64,000 nt of DNA from Pseudarthrobacter sp. NIBRBAC000502772 (GTDB lineage: Bacteria > Actinomycetota > Actinomycetes > Actinomycetales > Micrococcaceae): contig NZ_CP041188.1 in assembly GCF_006517235.1 (NCBI RefSeq), positions 682,001-746,000 of the forward strand, in the 5' to 3' direction. Of this stretch, positions 1 through 9,107 are shown in pieces. The number at the start of each line of letters is the position of its first letter. The stretch's first letter is position 1. The notes below the pieces were generated by a model that made no database searches, was not told where the DNA came from, and worked only from the letters and a program-made list of their open reading frames with translations. The position numbers and the translations under genes were made by a program.

Positions 1-233
1 CGGCCGACGCCGCCATGATGATGCAGCTTGGCGCAGACGGCGTGTTCGTCGGCTCCGGCATCTTCAAGTCCGGAAACCCGGCCCAGCGTGCCGCCGCCGT
101 CGTCAGGGCTACTGCCTATTATGACGACCCGGACGTCATCGCCCAGGTCTCGCGCGGCCTCGGCGAAGCCATGGTGGGCATCAACGTCGACGAGATCCCG
201 CAGCCCCACCGCCTCGCCGAGCGCGGTTGGTAA
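1..233 (+). CDS. pdxS: Pyridoxal 5'-phosphate synthase lyase subunit PdxS (3' end only)
   Basis: This is the last 77 or so codons of PdxS; the reading frame enters at base 3 and stops at 231-233. The residues [18 protein letters not shown] and the tail with [11 protein letters not shown] are the well-known C-terminal part of the PdxS TIM barrel, which binds ribose 5-phosphate. PdxS works with the glutaminase PdxT to make vitamin B6 (PLP) in the cytosol. The 5' part lies outside the window. The next gene, a small unknown, starts 12 bases later behind a purine-rich stretch, so the two may be co-transcribed. PdxT is not the next gene on the right. Confidence 0.95.
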   Translation, partial: ADAAMMMQLGADGVFVGSGIFKSGNPAQRAAAVVRATAYYDDPDVIAQVSRGLGEAMVGINVDEIPQPHRLAERGW

Positions 234-245
234 AAAGGGGCGGCC

Positions 246-470
246 ATGACTGGAAATCAATTAGAAAAGGCTGCCGGCGCACGTGGGTGGCGCACAGACT
301 GGGCACGCCTCACGGGCCGTACAGTCGAGGTCTGGTGCATGGACGAATACATTGTGACGGGTGTTGTTGACCAGGCCTCAGCAGACGACTCCGTACTCTG
401 GATTGCCGCAGCCGGAAACGACAGGCGACGGCTTTTCGACAAGCGGAGTGGGTTTCAGGTCCGGGCCTAG
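246..470 (+). CDS. Small protein of unknown function (74 aa)
   Basis: I do not recognise the family. The ATG at 246 follows an AAAAGGGG-type ribosome-binding stretch at about 233-241. The protein is small and mixed-charge, with no signal peptide or membrane segment. The middle (VEVWCMDEYIVTGVVDQASADDSVLWI, about residues 28-55) alternates hydrophobic and polar residues in a way that suggests a small beta-barrel. The 12-base gap after pdxS suggests co-transcription with it. A similar-looking small barrel-like protein is encoded at 52472-52720, but the sequences are not obviously related. Confidence 0.6.
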   Translation: MTGNQLEKAAGARGWRTDWARLTGRTVEVWCMDEYIVTGVVDQASADDSVLWIAAAGNDRRRLFDKRSGFQVRA

Positions 471-551
471 GCAGCAGTGCCTTGGGAGTTGTTTCCTTGG
501 TTCCCGGGTGCTCGTATGGTTGCCGCGCGCCGGAACGGGTACAACTGAGTC

Positions 552-2273
552 ATGACGACGTCGCCCCTGGTGTTGGGCCCCATGATGCGGTACGTGGACG
601 AGACTTCTGCCAGCATCTGGGTGGAGACCCGGGGCGATTCCCGCGTCTCCGTCCGGGCCGGTGACCGCAGCTGGGAGGCCCGAACCTTTGCCGTGCACGG
701 CCACCACTATGCCCTGGTGGAGGCGGACGGGATGGAGCCGGGATCAGTGCTGCCCTACACTCTGGACATCAATGACGAGCAGGTCTGGCCCGTTCCGGAT
801 TCCGGGTTTCCGCCGCCGGTGATCGCGACGCTGAAGCCCGGCAAGCCGCTGCGCCTGGCCTACGGCTCCTGCCGGACCAGCGTCCCGCACGACGCGACCG
901 GAAATCGGACCCACGGCGTCGATTCGCTCCGCGCCTACGCGTTGGCGATGGCGTCCGACGCTGACCTGCCGTGGCCGGACCTCGTGGCCTTCCTCGGGGA
1001 CCAGGTGTACGCCGACCTGACCAGCGAGCAGATGCAGGAGTTCATCCGCGCCCGCCGAGACATCGAGGCCCCGCCAGGCGAGGAGCTCAAGGATTACGAG
1101 GAATACGCCCACCTCTACAACCTCGCCTGGTCCGACCCGGCAAACAGGTGGCTGCTGTCCACCCTGCCCAGCGTCATGATCTTCGACGATCACGACATCC
1201 GCGACGACTGGAACGCCTCGCTTAGCTGGAAGCAGAAGATGGAAGCCACCTCGTGGTGGCACGGACGTATTGTCTCGGGGCTGGCCTCCTACTGGGTGTA
1301 CCAGCATCTTGGTAACCTGTCCCCGCAGGAGCGGCATGACGATGCTGTCTGGCAGCTGATCGCCGGGCACCGGAGCGAAGCCGAACCCGACGTCAGCGCC
1401 GAACTCGACAGTTTCGCGGAACGCGCGGACCGGGACCCGGAATCCTACCGGTGGAGCTTCTGCCGGGATTTCGGGGATACCAGGCTGATCGTGGTGGACT
1501 CCCGCGCCGCCAGGAATCTGGACCCGGAAGCACGCGCCTTGCTTGACGACGACGAAATGGCGTGGCTTGACGGACGCATGCGCGGCGGATTCCGCCATCT
1601 GCTCGTGGCAACGTCACTTCCTTTCCTGCTGCCGATGGGCCTGCACCACGTCGAGTCGTGGAATGAGGCCTTGTCCGAAGGTGCGTGGGGCAAGCGTCCT
1701 GCCCGGGCCGGCGAGAAGCTGCGCCAGGCGGTTGACCTGGAACACTGGGCCGCCTTCCAAAAAAGCTTCCGGCAGGTCGCTTTGATGGCAGCCGAGGTGG
1801 CCGATGGCAAACGCGGCACGTCCCCGGACACTGTCACCTTCCTGTCCGGGGACGTGCACTTCTCCTACGTGGCGGAAGTGGTGCGGTCATCGGGCAGCCG
1901 GATCATCCAGGCCGTCTGTTCCCCGATCCGTAACCCTCTTCCCCGGCTGATGAGATATTTCGGGGCCGTCATGGCTTATGGCCTGGCTTCTCCGGTAGGT
2001 GCCTTGGTGGCCCGCTCGGCGCGGGTGCCGGACCCGCCGTTCCGCTGGAAACGCGTCGAGGGACCCTGGTTCAACAACAACCTGGCCGGCCTGGAGGTTG
2101 TTCCGGAGGGGCTGAAGCTGTGGTGGCAGACCGGCGTAGTGGACGCCGGTGACGAACTGCACCCGCGACTCGAACAAGTGACATCCGTTACCGTGGCCTC
2201 CCGGGAGGAAGGCCGGAGGCCACCTGCCGGGAGGGGTCTGGACAGGCCCCACCGGCGCGCGGAACAAACCTAG
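552..2273 (+). CDS. PhoD-like metallophosphatase family protein
   Basis: A 573-residue protein of the alkaline phosphatase D (PhoD) superfamily, which hydrolyses phosphomonoesters or diesters with an Fe/Ca-type metal centre. Visible landmarks are AYGSCRTS (about residue 102), FLGDQVYAD (about 145), IFDDHDIRDDWN (about 212) and LSGDVHFSYVAEV (about 430), which supply the usual Asp/His metal ligands. There is no Tat or Sec signal, unlike classical secreted PhoD, so it is probably cytoplasmic. The N-terminal 80 residues look like the beta-sandwich found in the family. Its stop overlaps the stop of the convergent PhzF gene by 4 bases. The true substrate cannot be read from the sequence. Confidence 0.88.
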   Translation: MTTSPLVLGPMMRYVDETSASIWVETRGDSRVSVRAGDRSWEARTFAVHGHHYALVEADGMEPGSVLPYTLDINDEQVWPVPDSGFPPPVIATLKPGKPLRLAYGSCRTSVPHDATGNRTHGVDSLRAYALAMASDADLPWPDLVAFLGDQVYADLTSEQMQEFIRARRDIEAPPGEELKDYEEYAHLYNLAWSDPANRWLLSTLPSVMIFDDHDIRDDWNASLSWKQKMEATSWWHGRIVSGLASYWVYQHLGNLSPQERHDDAVWQLIAGHRSEAEPDVSAELDSFAERADRDPESYRWSFCRDFGDTRLIVVDSRAARNLDPEARALLDDDEMAWLDGRMRGGFRHLLVATSLPFLLPMGLHHVESWNEALSEGAWGKRPARAGEKLRQAVDLEHWAAFQKSFRQVALMAAEVADGKRGTSPDTVTFLSGDVHFSYVAEVVRSSGSRIIQAVCSPIRNPLPRLMRYFGAVMAYGLASPVGALVARSARVPDPPFRWKRVEGPWFNNNLAGLEVVPEGLKLWWQTGVVDAGDELHPRLEQVTSVTVASREEGRRPPAGRGLDRPHRRAEQT

Positions 2274-3109
2274 CCAGCAAGACCTCCAACAGCCAGGGAC
2301 ACAGTACCTTCCAGGTACCGCACGCACGTGCCGGACAGCAGCGTGCGCTCCCCTTCCACACGGCAGAGCACGGTCCCGCCCCGGGCCGAGAGCTGGCGGG
2401 CGGACAGGACCGTGCTGCCCAGCCTGCCGGCCCAGAGCGGTGCCAGCTGGGAGTGCGCCGAACCGGTCACCGGGTCCTCATCGATGCCGGCCCGGGCACC
2501 AAAGAACCGTGAGACGAAGTCGTGGCCGGTCCCGTCACCCGCCGCGGTGACGACGACGCCCCGCACGGGCAGCTTCGCAAGCGCCCCGAAGTCGGGGCTC
2601 AGGTTGCGCACGGTCTCGGCATCCCTGACGACATGGATGAGGTCGGTTGCCAGGAAAGCCTCGAGAGCCGGGACCCCGAGGGCTTCTGATACGAAGGGGT
2701 CCACGGCCACCGGTTCGGGCATCTCGGACGGGAAGTCCAGGATGTAGCCGTCGCCGTCGCGTTCCACAAAAAGCCAGCCGCTGCGGCTCCAGAACTGCAG
2801 CCGCTTGGCGTCCGGGTGGACGTCGGTGAAGAGGTACGACGCCGTGGCCAGCGTCGCGTGCCCGCAGAGGTCTACTTCAATGGCGGGCGTGAACCAGCGG
2901 AGGTGGTAGGCCGGCTGTGACAGGTCGAAGGCAGGGGCCTCGGCGGGGATATCCGCCACGATGAAGGCCGTCTCGGAGAGGTTGTTCTCCTCGGCCAACT
3001 GTTGGAGGACACTGTCAACCAGCCAGCCCTCCAAAGGCATTACGGCTGCTGGATTCCCCTCGAAGGGCTTGGTGGCGAAGGCGTCGATCTGGATCAGGGG
3101 TATGTGCAT
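2270..3109 (-). CDS. PhzF family isomerase / epimerase-like protein
   Basis: A 279-residue member of the PhzF family (diaminopimelate-epimerase fold; PhzF itself isomerises dihydro-hydroxyanthranilate in phenazine synthesis). The family landmarks are present: FEGNPAAVMPL near the N-terminus, DLCGHATLATA, and DEDPVTGSAHSQLAPLW in the second domain. I chose the ATG at 3109 (MHIPLIQIDAFAT); a GTG nine bases upstream would add three residues. No phenazine genes are nearby, so it is an orphan whose substrate is unknown. It ends tail-to-tail with the PhoD-like gene with a 4-base overlap, leaving no space for a separate terminator. Confidence 0.9.
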   Translation of the reverse strand: MHIPLIQIDAFATKPFEGNPAAVMPLEGWLVDSVLQQLAEENNLSETAFIVADIPAEAPAFDLSQPAYHLRWFTPAIEVDLCGHATLATASYLFTDVHPDAKRLQFWSRSGWLFVERDGDGYILDFPSEMPEPVAVDPFVSEALGVPALEAFLATDLIHVVRDAETVRNLSPDFGALAKLPVRGVVVTAAGDGTGHDFVSRFFGARAGIDEDPVTGSAHSQLAPLWAGRLGSTVLSARQLSARGGTVLCRVEGERTLLSGTCVRYLEGTVSLAVGGLAG

Positions 3110-3186
3110 GCCACCCACCGTAGCGGCGAACTGGACTGGAAAAATATAGCCAGTTTGAGAAAGTGGCCTGCGCCGGCGGCTCCGGT

Positions 3187-3846
3187 TCAGCCGCTGGCGC
3201 TCTGCACCGACTCAGCAAATTCCACCGAGTCCGCCAGCGGTGCCAGGGTTTCCCGCTCGGCCCCGATGGTGGTGTCGTCGCCGTGGCCGGTGCGGACCAC
3301 GGTCTCGGGAGGCAGTGTCAGGAGCCGTTCCCGGATGGAGGCCAGGATGGTGGGGTAGTGGCTGTAGGACCTTCCAGTGGCGCCTGGCCCGCCGTTGAAA
3401 AGCGTGTCCCCGGTGAAGACCGTACCCTCGCTTTCGAAGTAGAAGCAGGTGGAGCCGGGGGAGTGGCCGGGGGTGTGGATTGCTCGCAGCGTTGCGCCGC
3501 CAACCTCGAAAACGTCGCCGTGCGCGTGGTGCCGGTCCGGTTCCGAATCCGGGTAGACCTGCTTCCAGAGGACCAGGTCCTCCGGGTTCAGGACGATCGG
3601 GGCGCCGACAGCGCCTGCGACCTCCCGCGCGGCGCCGATGTGGTCGTTGTGCGCGTGGGTCAGCAGGATGGCCAGGACCTTCCGGCCGCGGACCTGGCTG
3701 ATGATCGCGGCGGCGTCGTGCGGGCAGTCGATGATCACGCATTCGTCGTCGTTGCCCACGATCCAGACGTTGTTGTCCACGTCCCATGTGCCGCCGTCGA
3801 GCGCAAAAGTGCCCGAGGTGACCAGGTTTTCGATGGTGACTGTCAT
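3187..3846 (-). CDS. Metallo-beta-lactamase fold hydrolase, partner of the mycothiol formaldehyde dehydrogenase
   Basis: A 219-residue MBL-fold protein with the metal-binding signature [13 protein letters not shown] (about residue 60), the later [12 protein letters not shown] segment and a TGDTLFNGG motif. Its ATG overlaps the stop of the upstream dehydrogenase in an ATGA arrangement, so the two are translationally coupled. In mycobacteria the gene after mscR also encodes an MBL-fold protein (Rv2259-Rv2260). By that analogy, and by inference only, this protein may hydrolyse the S-formylmycothiol product to formate and mycothiol. It has the size of glyoxalase-II-like thioesterases without a C-terminal helical domain. 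Confidence 0.88.
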   Translation of the reverse strand: MTVTIENLVTSGTFALDGGTWDVDNNVWIVGNDDECVIIDCPHDAAAIISQVRGRKVLAILLTHAHNDHIGAAREVAGAVGAPIVLNPEDLVLWKQVYPDSEPDRHHAHGDVFEVGGATLRAIHTPGHSPGSTCFYFESEGTVFTGDTLFNGGPGATGRSYSHYPTILASIRERLLTLPPETVVRTGHGDDTTIGAERETLAPLADSVEFAESVQSASG

Positions 3847-4949
3847 GAGAGCTCCTTCAGGGACTGTACTTCGACGACCGAGCGCAGGACCTTGCCCTCG
3901 TGCATCTTGGCGAAGGCCTCCTCCACCTGGTCGATGGTGATGCGCTCGGTGACGAAGGCATCCAGGTCCAGGTTGCCCTGCTTGTAGTGCGCCACCAGCA
4001 TCGGGAAATCACGGGAGGGCAGGCAGTCCCCATACCAGGAGGACTTCAGCGACCCGCCCCGGCCAAAGACGTCCAGCAGGGGCAGCTCGAGCAACATGTC
4101 CGGCGTCGGAACGCCCACCAGCACCACCCGGCCGGCGAGGTCGCGGGCGTAGAACGCCTGCTTGTACGTCTCGGGACGTCCGACGGCGTCAATCACCACG
4201 TCCGCTCCGTTGCCGTTCGTGAGGGCCCGGATGGCCTCGACGGGGTCTTCGGTGCTGGAATCCACGCCGTGCGTTGCGCCCAGGGATTTGGCCATGGCCA
4301 CCTTGTTCGCGTCGATGTCCACGGCGATGATCGTGGTGGCCCCGGCCAGCCTGGCGCCGGCGATCGCGGCGATGCCTACCCCGCCGCAGCCGATCACCGC
4401 CACCGATTCGCCGCGCTTGACCTCGCCGGTGTTGATCGCCGCGCCGATTCCGGCCATCACGCCGCAGCCGAGCAGCCCGACGGCGGCGGGATCGACGTCG
4501 TCGTCAATCTTGGTGCACTGCCCGGCGGCGACCAGGGTCTTCTCCGCGAAGGCGCCGATGCCCAGCGCGGGCGAAAGCTCCGTGCCGTCCTCAAGCGTCA
4601 TCTTCTGCGAGGCGTTGTGCGTGTTGAAGCAGTACTGCGGCTGGCCCTTGGCGCAGGCGCGGCATTCCCCGCAGACAGCACGCCAGTTCAGGATCACGCG
4701 GTCGCCCGGGGCGACGTTCGTGACGTCCGGGCCCACGGCGCTGACCACACCGGTGGCCTCATGGCCCAGCAGGATGGGGAAATCATCGGTGATGCCGCCC
4801 TGCTTGTAATGCAGGTCCGTGTGGCAGACCCCGCACGTGAGGATGTCCACCAGCGCCTCCCCCGGACCGGGGTCCGGCACCAGGATGGTCTCCACCGATA
4901 CCGGGGCATTCTTTTCCTTGGCGATGACCGCCTTGACTCTGTGAACCAT
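3843..4949 (-). CDS. mscR: S-(hydroxymethyl)mycothiol dehydrogenase / S-nitrosomycothiol reductase
   Basis: A 368-residue zinc-dependent medium-chain dehydrogenase. It oxidises the mycothiol adduct of formaldehyde, and its mycobacterial homologue MscR also reduces S-nitrosomycothiol. Visible parts are the catalytic zinc ligands (CGVCHTD, GHEATG), the structural zinc cluster [15 protein letters not shown], and the Rossmann motif GCGGVGIAA followed by DID for NAD binding. The ATG at 4949 has AAGGAA about nine bases upstream. The MBL-fold hydrolase follows with a 4-base overlap. Mycothiol is made only by actinobacteria, so the gene supports the phylum assignment. Confidence 0.92.
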   Translation of the reverse strand: MVHRVKAVIAKEKNAPVSVETILVPDPGPGEALVDILTCGVCHTDLHYKQGGITDDFPILLGHEATGVVSAVGPDVTNVAPGDRVILNWRAVCGECRACAKGQPQYCFNTHNASQKMTLEDGTELSPALGIGAFAEKTLVAAGQCTKIDDDVDPAAVGLLGCGVMAGIGAAINTGEVKRGESVAVIGCGGVGIAAIAGARLAGATTIIAVDIDANKVAMAKSLGATHGVDSSTEDPVEAIRALTNGNGADVVIDAVGRPETYKQAFYARDLAGRVVLVGVPTPDMLLELPLLDVFGRGGSLKSSWYGDCLPSRDFPMLVAHYKQGNLDLDAFVTERITIDQVEEAFAKMHEGKVLRSVVEVQSLKELS

Positions 4950-5332
4950 TAGCTGGTGTTCCTTTCCTGAGTCCAGGGACTCCTGGGCGACGGCGCTCCG
5001 GGCAATCCGGCCGACCCGTCGGGTTCAAAAGGTTCTCACGCCGCAGCTCCAGGCCCTCAACCGCTGGTTGCCGGAACTGGAGTTATTGCGTATTACACAA
5101 CTCGGTGCACATAGCGCGTACTCGAAAATATGTCAGCCGTCACGGAGCGTGTCAATAGAACGCTCTTGTGCTGCGTTCGTCTGCTGTCCGAGTTGGGGTG
5201 TTGGACTCACGCCACTATCGCAACATGATTTCATCCTATGCAACTGACCGCGATGTTCTCTCCTGCCGCGCGCCGCCGGGAAGCCAGGTGCTGTCCTCGC
5301 GGGGATCCATGTCCCGAGCCACAAAATAACCA
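4950..5332. other. Intergenic region between mscR and the creatine unit
   Basis: No gene is visible here. It should hold the minus-strand promoter of mscR in its left part. The right part leads into the promoter of the creatine transporter gene, which is listed separately. Confidence 0.6.
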
Positions 5333-5389
5333 TTGACTGTGTTGCTCATCACGCCTAGTCTGTTGCAACAGCGTTGCGCTGATTGCAAC
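5333..5389 (+). promoter_or_regulatory. Promoter and candidate IclR-type operator of the creatine unit
   Basis: A sigma-70-like promoter can be read: TTGACT at 5333-5338, a 17-base spacer, then TAGTCT at 5356-5361, which keeps the three most conserved -10 positions. The perfect palindrome TGTTGCAACA (5361-5370) starts at the last -10 base. It is followed by a second dyad, GTTGC (5373-5377) and GCAAC (5385-5389), with 7 bases between. A repressor bound here would sit on the start of transcription. The IclR gene at the end of the same unit is the obvious candidate. The sequence is direct observation; the assignment to that regulator is inference. Confidence 0.6.
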
Positions 5390-5411
5390 CCCAAACAAAC
5401 TTGGTGGATAC

Positions 5412-6815
5412 ATGAGTAACGAAACTTCCTCTCCCGCTCGTGCGGGAGGCCCTGGACCGCAACCGCATGATGTACATGACGGCCACCGGGCCGGCCGCAG
5501 CACCACGAGCGGCCAGAATTTTGAACCCGCTGACAACGTGGTCAGCAAAGAAACGCGCCGCAGAGTCATTGCGGCCAGCTTCATCGGCAACTTCGTTGAA
5601 TGGTTCGATTACGCCGTTTACGGCTATCTTGCCGTCACGATTGCCACAGTCTTTTTCCCTGAATCAGATCCCCAGACCGGGCTTCTGCTGACCTTCGCCC
5701 TGTTTGCGATTTCATTCCTGGTGCGTCCGCTCGGCGGGTTCGTCTGGGGCCACATCGGTGACAGGGTAGGCCGGCGGACAGCGCTGTCCCTCTCGATCTT
5801 GATCATGTCGGGAGCAACCTTCTGTATAGCCCTCATTCCGGGCTATGCCACGATCGGCATCTGGGCTCCCATCCTGCTTCTGGTCATCCGGGTAGCGCAG
5901 GGCTTCTCCGCCTCTGGTGAATACGCTGGGGCGTCGGCCTTCCTGGTCGAGTACGCTCCGGCCAACAAGCGCGGCCTATACGCCGCGGTTGTTCCCGCCA
6001 GTACCGCGGCCGGCCTGCTCCTCGGCTCCCTGATCGCAGGCCTGTTGACAGTCCTCCTGAGTTCCGATGCCATGCAAAGCTGGGGTTGGCGCCTGCCGTT
6101 CCTGCTCGCAGCCCCGATGGGACTGATCGGCCGCTACATCCGGACCAAGCTCGAAGACACCCCGGTGTTCCGCGAGCTGGCAGCGGAGGACGAGGCAATC
6201 AAGGCACCCGTGTCCAGCCTGTTCCGGAACCACTGGCGGCAGCTGCTGCAGGCCGTCGGCGCCGTGCTGCTCAACGCCGTCGGGTTCTACGTGATCCTCA
6301 GCTACATGCCCACCTATTTGTCCTCGGAACTGGGCCTTGGCGAAACCGAATCGTTCCTTGCGACCACCATCGCGCTGGTCACGTACATCGGCTTTATCTT
6401 CCTGACCGGCATGCTTTCGGACCGTTACGGACGCAAGAAGGTGCTGATCAGTGCATCCATCGCCTTCATTGTGCTGACCGTGCCCGCCTTCGCGCTGCTC
6501 GGAACCGGGAATTTCCTGGTCATCGTCCTCGTGCAGATCCTGCTGGGAGCGATGCTCACCCTCAATGACGGAACACTTCCCAGCTTCCTGGCCGAAATGT
6601 TCCCCACCCGGGTCCGCTACAGCGGCTTCGCGGTCAGCTTCAACCTCTCAAACGCCCTGTTCGGCGGTACCGCCCCGTTCATGGCCACGCTCCTGATCGC
6701 GGCCACCGCAAGCGATCTGGCCCCGGCCTGGTATCTCGTCGCCGCGGCTGTCATCTCGCTGATCGCCGTTTCACTGTCCAGGGAAACCTGCAAAGAACCG
6801 CTGCGCCACGAATAG
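5412..6815 (+). CDS. MFS transporter, metabolite:H+ symporter type, probable creatine importer
   Basis: A 467-residue, 12-helix major facilitator protein of the metabolite:H+ symporter (MHS) type, related to proline/betaine and citrate carriers. After a polar, probably disordered tail of about 50 residues comes the family signature GNFVEWFDYAVYGYL, then RPLGGFVWGHIGDRVGRR between helices 2 and 3, and the repeat LSDRYGRKKVL in the second half. It lies 61 bases before the creatinase gene on the same strand, behind the promoter at 5333. Creatine is therefore the most likely substrate, with other guanidino or betaine-like compounds as alternatives. ATG at 5412; the ribosome site GGTGGA is modest. 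Confidence 0.85.
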   Translation: MSNETSSPARAGGPGPQPHDVHDGHRAGRSTTSGQNFEPADNVVSKETRRRVIAASFIGNFVEWFDYAVYGYLAVTIATVFFPESDPQTGLLLTFALFAISFLVRPLGGFVWGHIGDRVGRRTALSLSILIMSGATFCIALIPGYATIGIWAPILLLVIRVAQGFSASGEYAGASAFLVEYAPANKRGLYAAVVPASTAAGLLLGSLIAGLLTVLLSSDAMQSWGWRLPFLLAAPMGLIGRYIRTKLEDTPVFRELAAEDEAIKAPVSSLFRNHWRQLLQAVGAVLLNAVGFYVILSYMPTYLSSELGLGETESFLATTIALVTYIGFIFLTGMLSDRYGRKKVLISASIAFIVLTVPAFALLGTGNFLVIVLVQILLGAMLTLNDGTLPSFLAEMFPTRVRYSGFAVSFNLSNALFGGTAPFMATLLIAATASDLAPAWYLVAAAVISLIAVSLSRETCKEPLRHE

Positions 6816-6876
6816 CCAACCCCTTCCAACCGCTTCTCCCCTCAAGCAAACCGCACCAAAGAAAGGCATCACCACA

Positions 6877-8133
6877 ATGACCACCACAGCATCTGAAAAC
6901 GCCACGTCCGTCGCCGAACTGGAGCGACTGAAGGTCCTCAACAACGGCCAGAAGGTCTCCCTGACCTTCTCCGATGCCGAATTCGAGCGGCGCATTGCCG
7001 GTCTTCGCCGGATCATGGCAGAGAAGGAACTGGACGCCGTTGTCCTCACCAGCTACCACTCCATCAAGTACTACTCCGACTTCCTGTTCACCACGTTCGG
7101 CCGCTCCTACGGCATGGTGGTCACCAAGGATGACACCGTCACCGTCACCGCCAACATCGACGCCGGCATGCCCTGGCGCCGCAGCTACGGCGACAACCTG
7201 GTCTACACGGACTGGCGCCGGGACAACTACATCTTCGCCATCCAGGAGGTCCTGCGGACCCGAGGCATCAGCCCGCGCCGCCTCGGCGTCGAGGACGACT
7301 CGCTGCCGCTGGATAACCGCAACAAGATCCAGGCAGCGTTCTCCGGCGCAACGCTCGTGGACGTGGCGCAGGCAGCGATGCGCCAGCGCATGATCAAGTC
7401 AGCGGAGGAAATCGAGGTCATCAAGCATGGTGCCCGGATCGGCGACCTCGGCGGCGAGGCCATCCGCAACGCCATCACGGCCGGCATCACGGAGTACGAG
7501 GTCGCCCTGATTGGCACCGAGGCGATGGTCCACGAGATCGCCAGGACGTTCCCCAACTCCGAAATCCGGGACACGTGGGTCTGGTTCCAGTCCGGCATCA
7601 ACACTGACGGCGCCCACAACTGGGCCACAACCCGCAAGGTCCAGGAACACGACATCCTGTCCCTGAACTGTTTCCCGATGACCAGCGGGTACTACACGGC
7701 ACTGGAGCGGACGCTGTTCTACGGCGAACCCGATGCCCGCTCGCTGGAACTGTGGAACATTAACGTGGAGGTCCACAAGCGCGGACTTGAGCTGATCAAG
7801 CCCGGCGCCGTGTGCAAGGACATCGCCGCGGAGCTCAACGAGATCTACGTGGGCCACGGGCTCCTCGCCAACCGGACGTTCGGCTACGGACACTCCTTCG
7901 GTGTCCTCAGCCACTACTACGGCCGCGAAGCCGGGCTGGAGCTCCGCGAGGACATCGACACCGTTCTGGAACCGGGCATGGTGGTCTCCATGGAACCCAT
8001 GATTACCGTCCTGGATGGCCAGCCGGGCGCCGGCGGCTACCGCGAGCACGACATCCTGGTGGTGGGCAAAGAGGGCGCCGAGAACATCACCAAGTTCCCG
8101 TTCGGCCCCGAGTACAACATCATCGGAGCCTAA
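6877..8133 (+). CDS. Creatinase (creatine amidinohydrolase, EC 3.5.3.3)
   Basis: A 418-residue protein of the M24 'pita-bread' fold that splits creatine into sarcosine and urea. It matches the remembered Pseudomonas putida creatinase along nearly its whole length, with blocks such as TSYHSIKYYSDFL, WFQSGINTDGAHN, LSLNCFPM, YYTALERTLF, TFGYGHSFGVLSHYYGREAG and LEPGMVVSMEPM. His247 in TDGAHN lines up with the catalytic His232 of the Pseudomonas enzyme. M24 aminopeptidases such as Xaa-Pro dipeptidase lack this combination. AAAGAAAGG precedes the ATG. Sarcosine oxidase and urease genes, which would complete the pathway, are not in the window. Confidence 0.95.
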   Translation: MTTTASENATSVAELERLKVLNNGQKVSLTFSDAEFERRIAGLRRIMAEKELDAVVLTSYHSIKYYSDFLFTTFGRSYGMVVTKDDTVTVTANIDAGMPWRRSYGDNLVYTDWRRDNYIFAIQEVLRTRGISPRRLGVEDDSLPLDNRNKIQAAFSGATLVDVAQAAMRQRMIKSAEEIEVIKHGARIGDLGGEAIRNAITAGITEYEVALIGTEAMVHEIARTFPNSEIRDTWVWFQSGINTDGAHNWATTRKVQEHDILSLNCFPMTSGYYTALERTLFYGEPDARSLELWNINVEVHKRGLELIKPGAVCKDIAAELNEIYVGHGLLANRTFGYGHSFGVLSHYYGREAGLELREDIDTVLEPGMVVSMEPMITVLDGQPGAGGYREHDILVVGKEGAENITKFPFGPEYNIIGA

Positions 8134-8137
8134 CCCC

Positions 8138-8196
8138 GGTGGTTGAGCCTGACCCCGGTTGTTGAGCCTGCCGAAACCCTGACAGGCTCAACCACC
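8138..8196. terminator. Hairpin from a GGTTGAGCCTG-type repeat after creatinase
   Basis: Bases 8138-8151 (GGTGGTTGAGCCTG) pair perfectly with 8183-8196. A second, shorter copy of the left arm sits at 8161-8170. The repeated word GTTGAGCCTG facing its complement is common after genes in Arthrobacter-like genomes. It could stop or stabilise the creatinase transcript; it lacks a T-run. Confidence 0.6.
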
Positions 8197-8208
8197 GCCC
8201 CGGGGAGT

Positions 8209-8231
8209 GGCGCCGTGTCTGACACGGCGCC
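8209..8231. terminator. Perfect 23-base palindrome before the IclR gene
   Basis: GGCGCCGTGTC (8209-8219) and its exact complement (8221-8231) flank one base. As RNA it makes a 9-bp GC-rich stem with a 5-base loop, followed by CTTTCC. It may be a terminator, which would separate IclR transcription from creatinase, or an operator for IclR itself, whose start codon is 37 bases away. Confidence 0.5.
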
Positions 8232-8267
8232 GCTTTCCGCTGACTATGCGCAATGATAGTGAGCATC

Positions 8268-9107
8268 ATGACCACACCTGATTCCATTGACACCAACGGC
8301 AGCGACACCAACGGCAAGGGCGATACCAAGGGCGCCTCAGTCATCGTCAACGCCATCGCCGTCCTTCGATCATTCACGGCCGACGAGCCGCTGCTTGGCG
8401 TGACGGAGATCGCCAACCGGGTGGGCCTGCACAAGAGCACCGTGTCAAGGATCCTGGCAACCTTCGAACAGGAAAACCTCGTGGAACGCGATGCGGACAC
8501 ACGCCGTTTCCGCCTCGGACTGGGCCTGATCGCCGTCGCCGGTCCGCTGCTGGCCGAACTGGAGGAGCGGCGCGTCGCCTATCCCGTCCTGCGCGAACTC
8601 ACGGAACTGACCGGCGAAACCAGTGCCCTGATGATGTGGGAGGGCAACGAGTCGATCTGCGTGGAGCAGATTGCCAGCCGCCACCAGATCAAGCACACTG
8701 CACCGCTGGGGGCCCGGTACAGCGACGCGTTGAGTTCCTCGGTCCAGGTGTTCCTTGGAATCCAACCGGAGGAGAAGGTGCGTGCCCTCCTGCGCAGCGG
8801 AGCCATTACCTACCCCGGGCTGGACGAGGCCTCCCTTGAGGACTATCTGCTCCGCCTTAAGGACGACTCCCGCCGCGGGTGGGCAATCAACTACGGCGAG
8901 TCCTCCTTGGATGAAGTCGGCGTCGCCGCCCCCGTCTACGATCACCGCGGCGACGTTGTGGCAGCAGTCCTCATTCCGGCCCCGCGGTTCCGGGTCTCCA
9001 AGGAGCGCCTGCAGAGCCTCGGCGAATCCTGCAGGGCAGCGGCGGACAAAGTCACCGCACGGCTGGGCGGCAACGCACCCGGCACCATCAAACGCTCTCT
9101 CACTTAA
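8268..9107 (+). CDS. IclR family transcriptional regulator
   Basis: A 279-residue regulator with the usual IclR plan: a winged-helix DNA-binding domain (about residues 20-85, with GVTEIANRVGLHKSTVSRILATFEQENLV) and a C-terminal effector domain with the IclR features ALMMWEG and GWAINYGESSLDEVGVAAPVYD. I chose the ATG at 8268; an ATG at 8253 would add five residues. Its place after the transporter and creatinase genes suggests it controls them through the TTGCAAC dyads at 5361-5389, perhaps with creatine as effector. Its last residues RSLT and the stop codon come from the repeat at 9092-9108. Confidence 0.9.
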   Translation: MTTPDSIDTNGSDTNGKGDTKGASVIVNAIAVLRSFTADEPLLGVTEIANRVGLHKSTVSRILATFEQENLVERDADTRRFRLGLGLIAVAGPLLAELEERRVAYPVLRELTELTGETSALMMWEGNESICVEQIASRHQIKHTAPLGARYSDALSSSVQVFLGIQPEEKVRALLRSGAITYPGLDEASLEDYLLRLKDDSRRGWAINYGESSLDEVGVAAPVYDHRGDVVAAVLIPAPRFRVSKERLQSLGESCRAAADKVTARLGGNAPGTIKRSLT

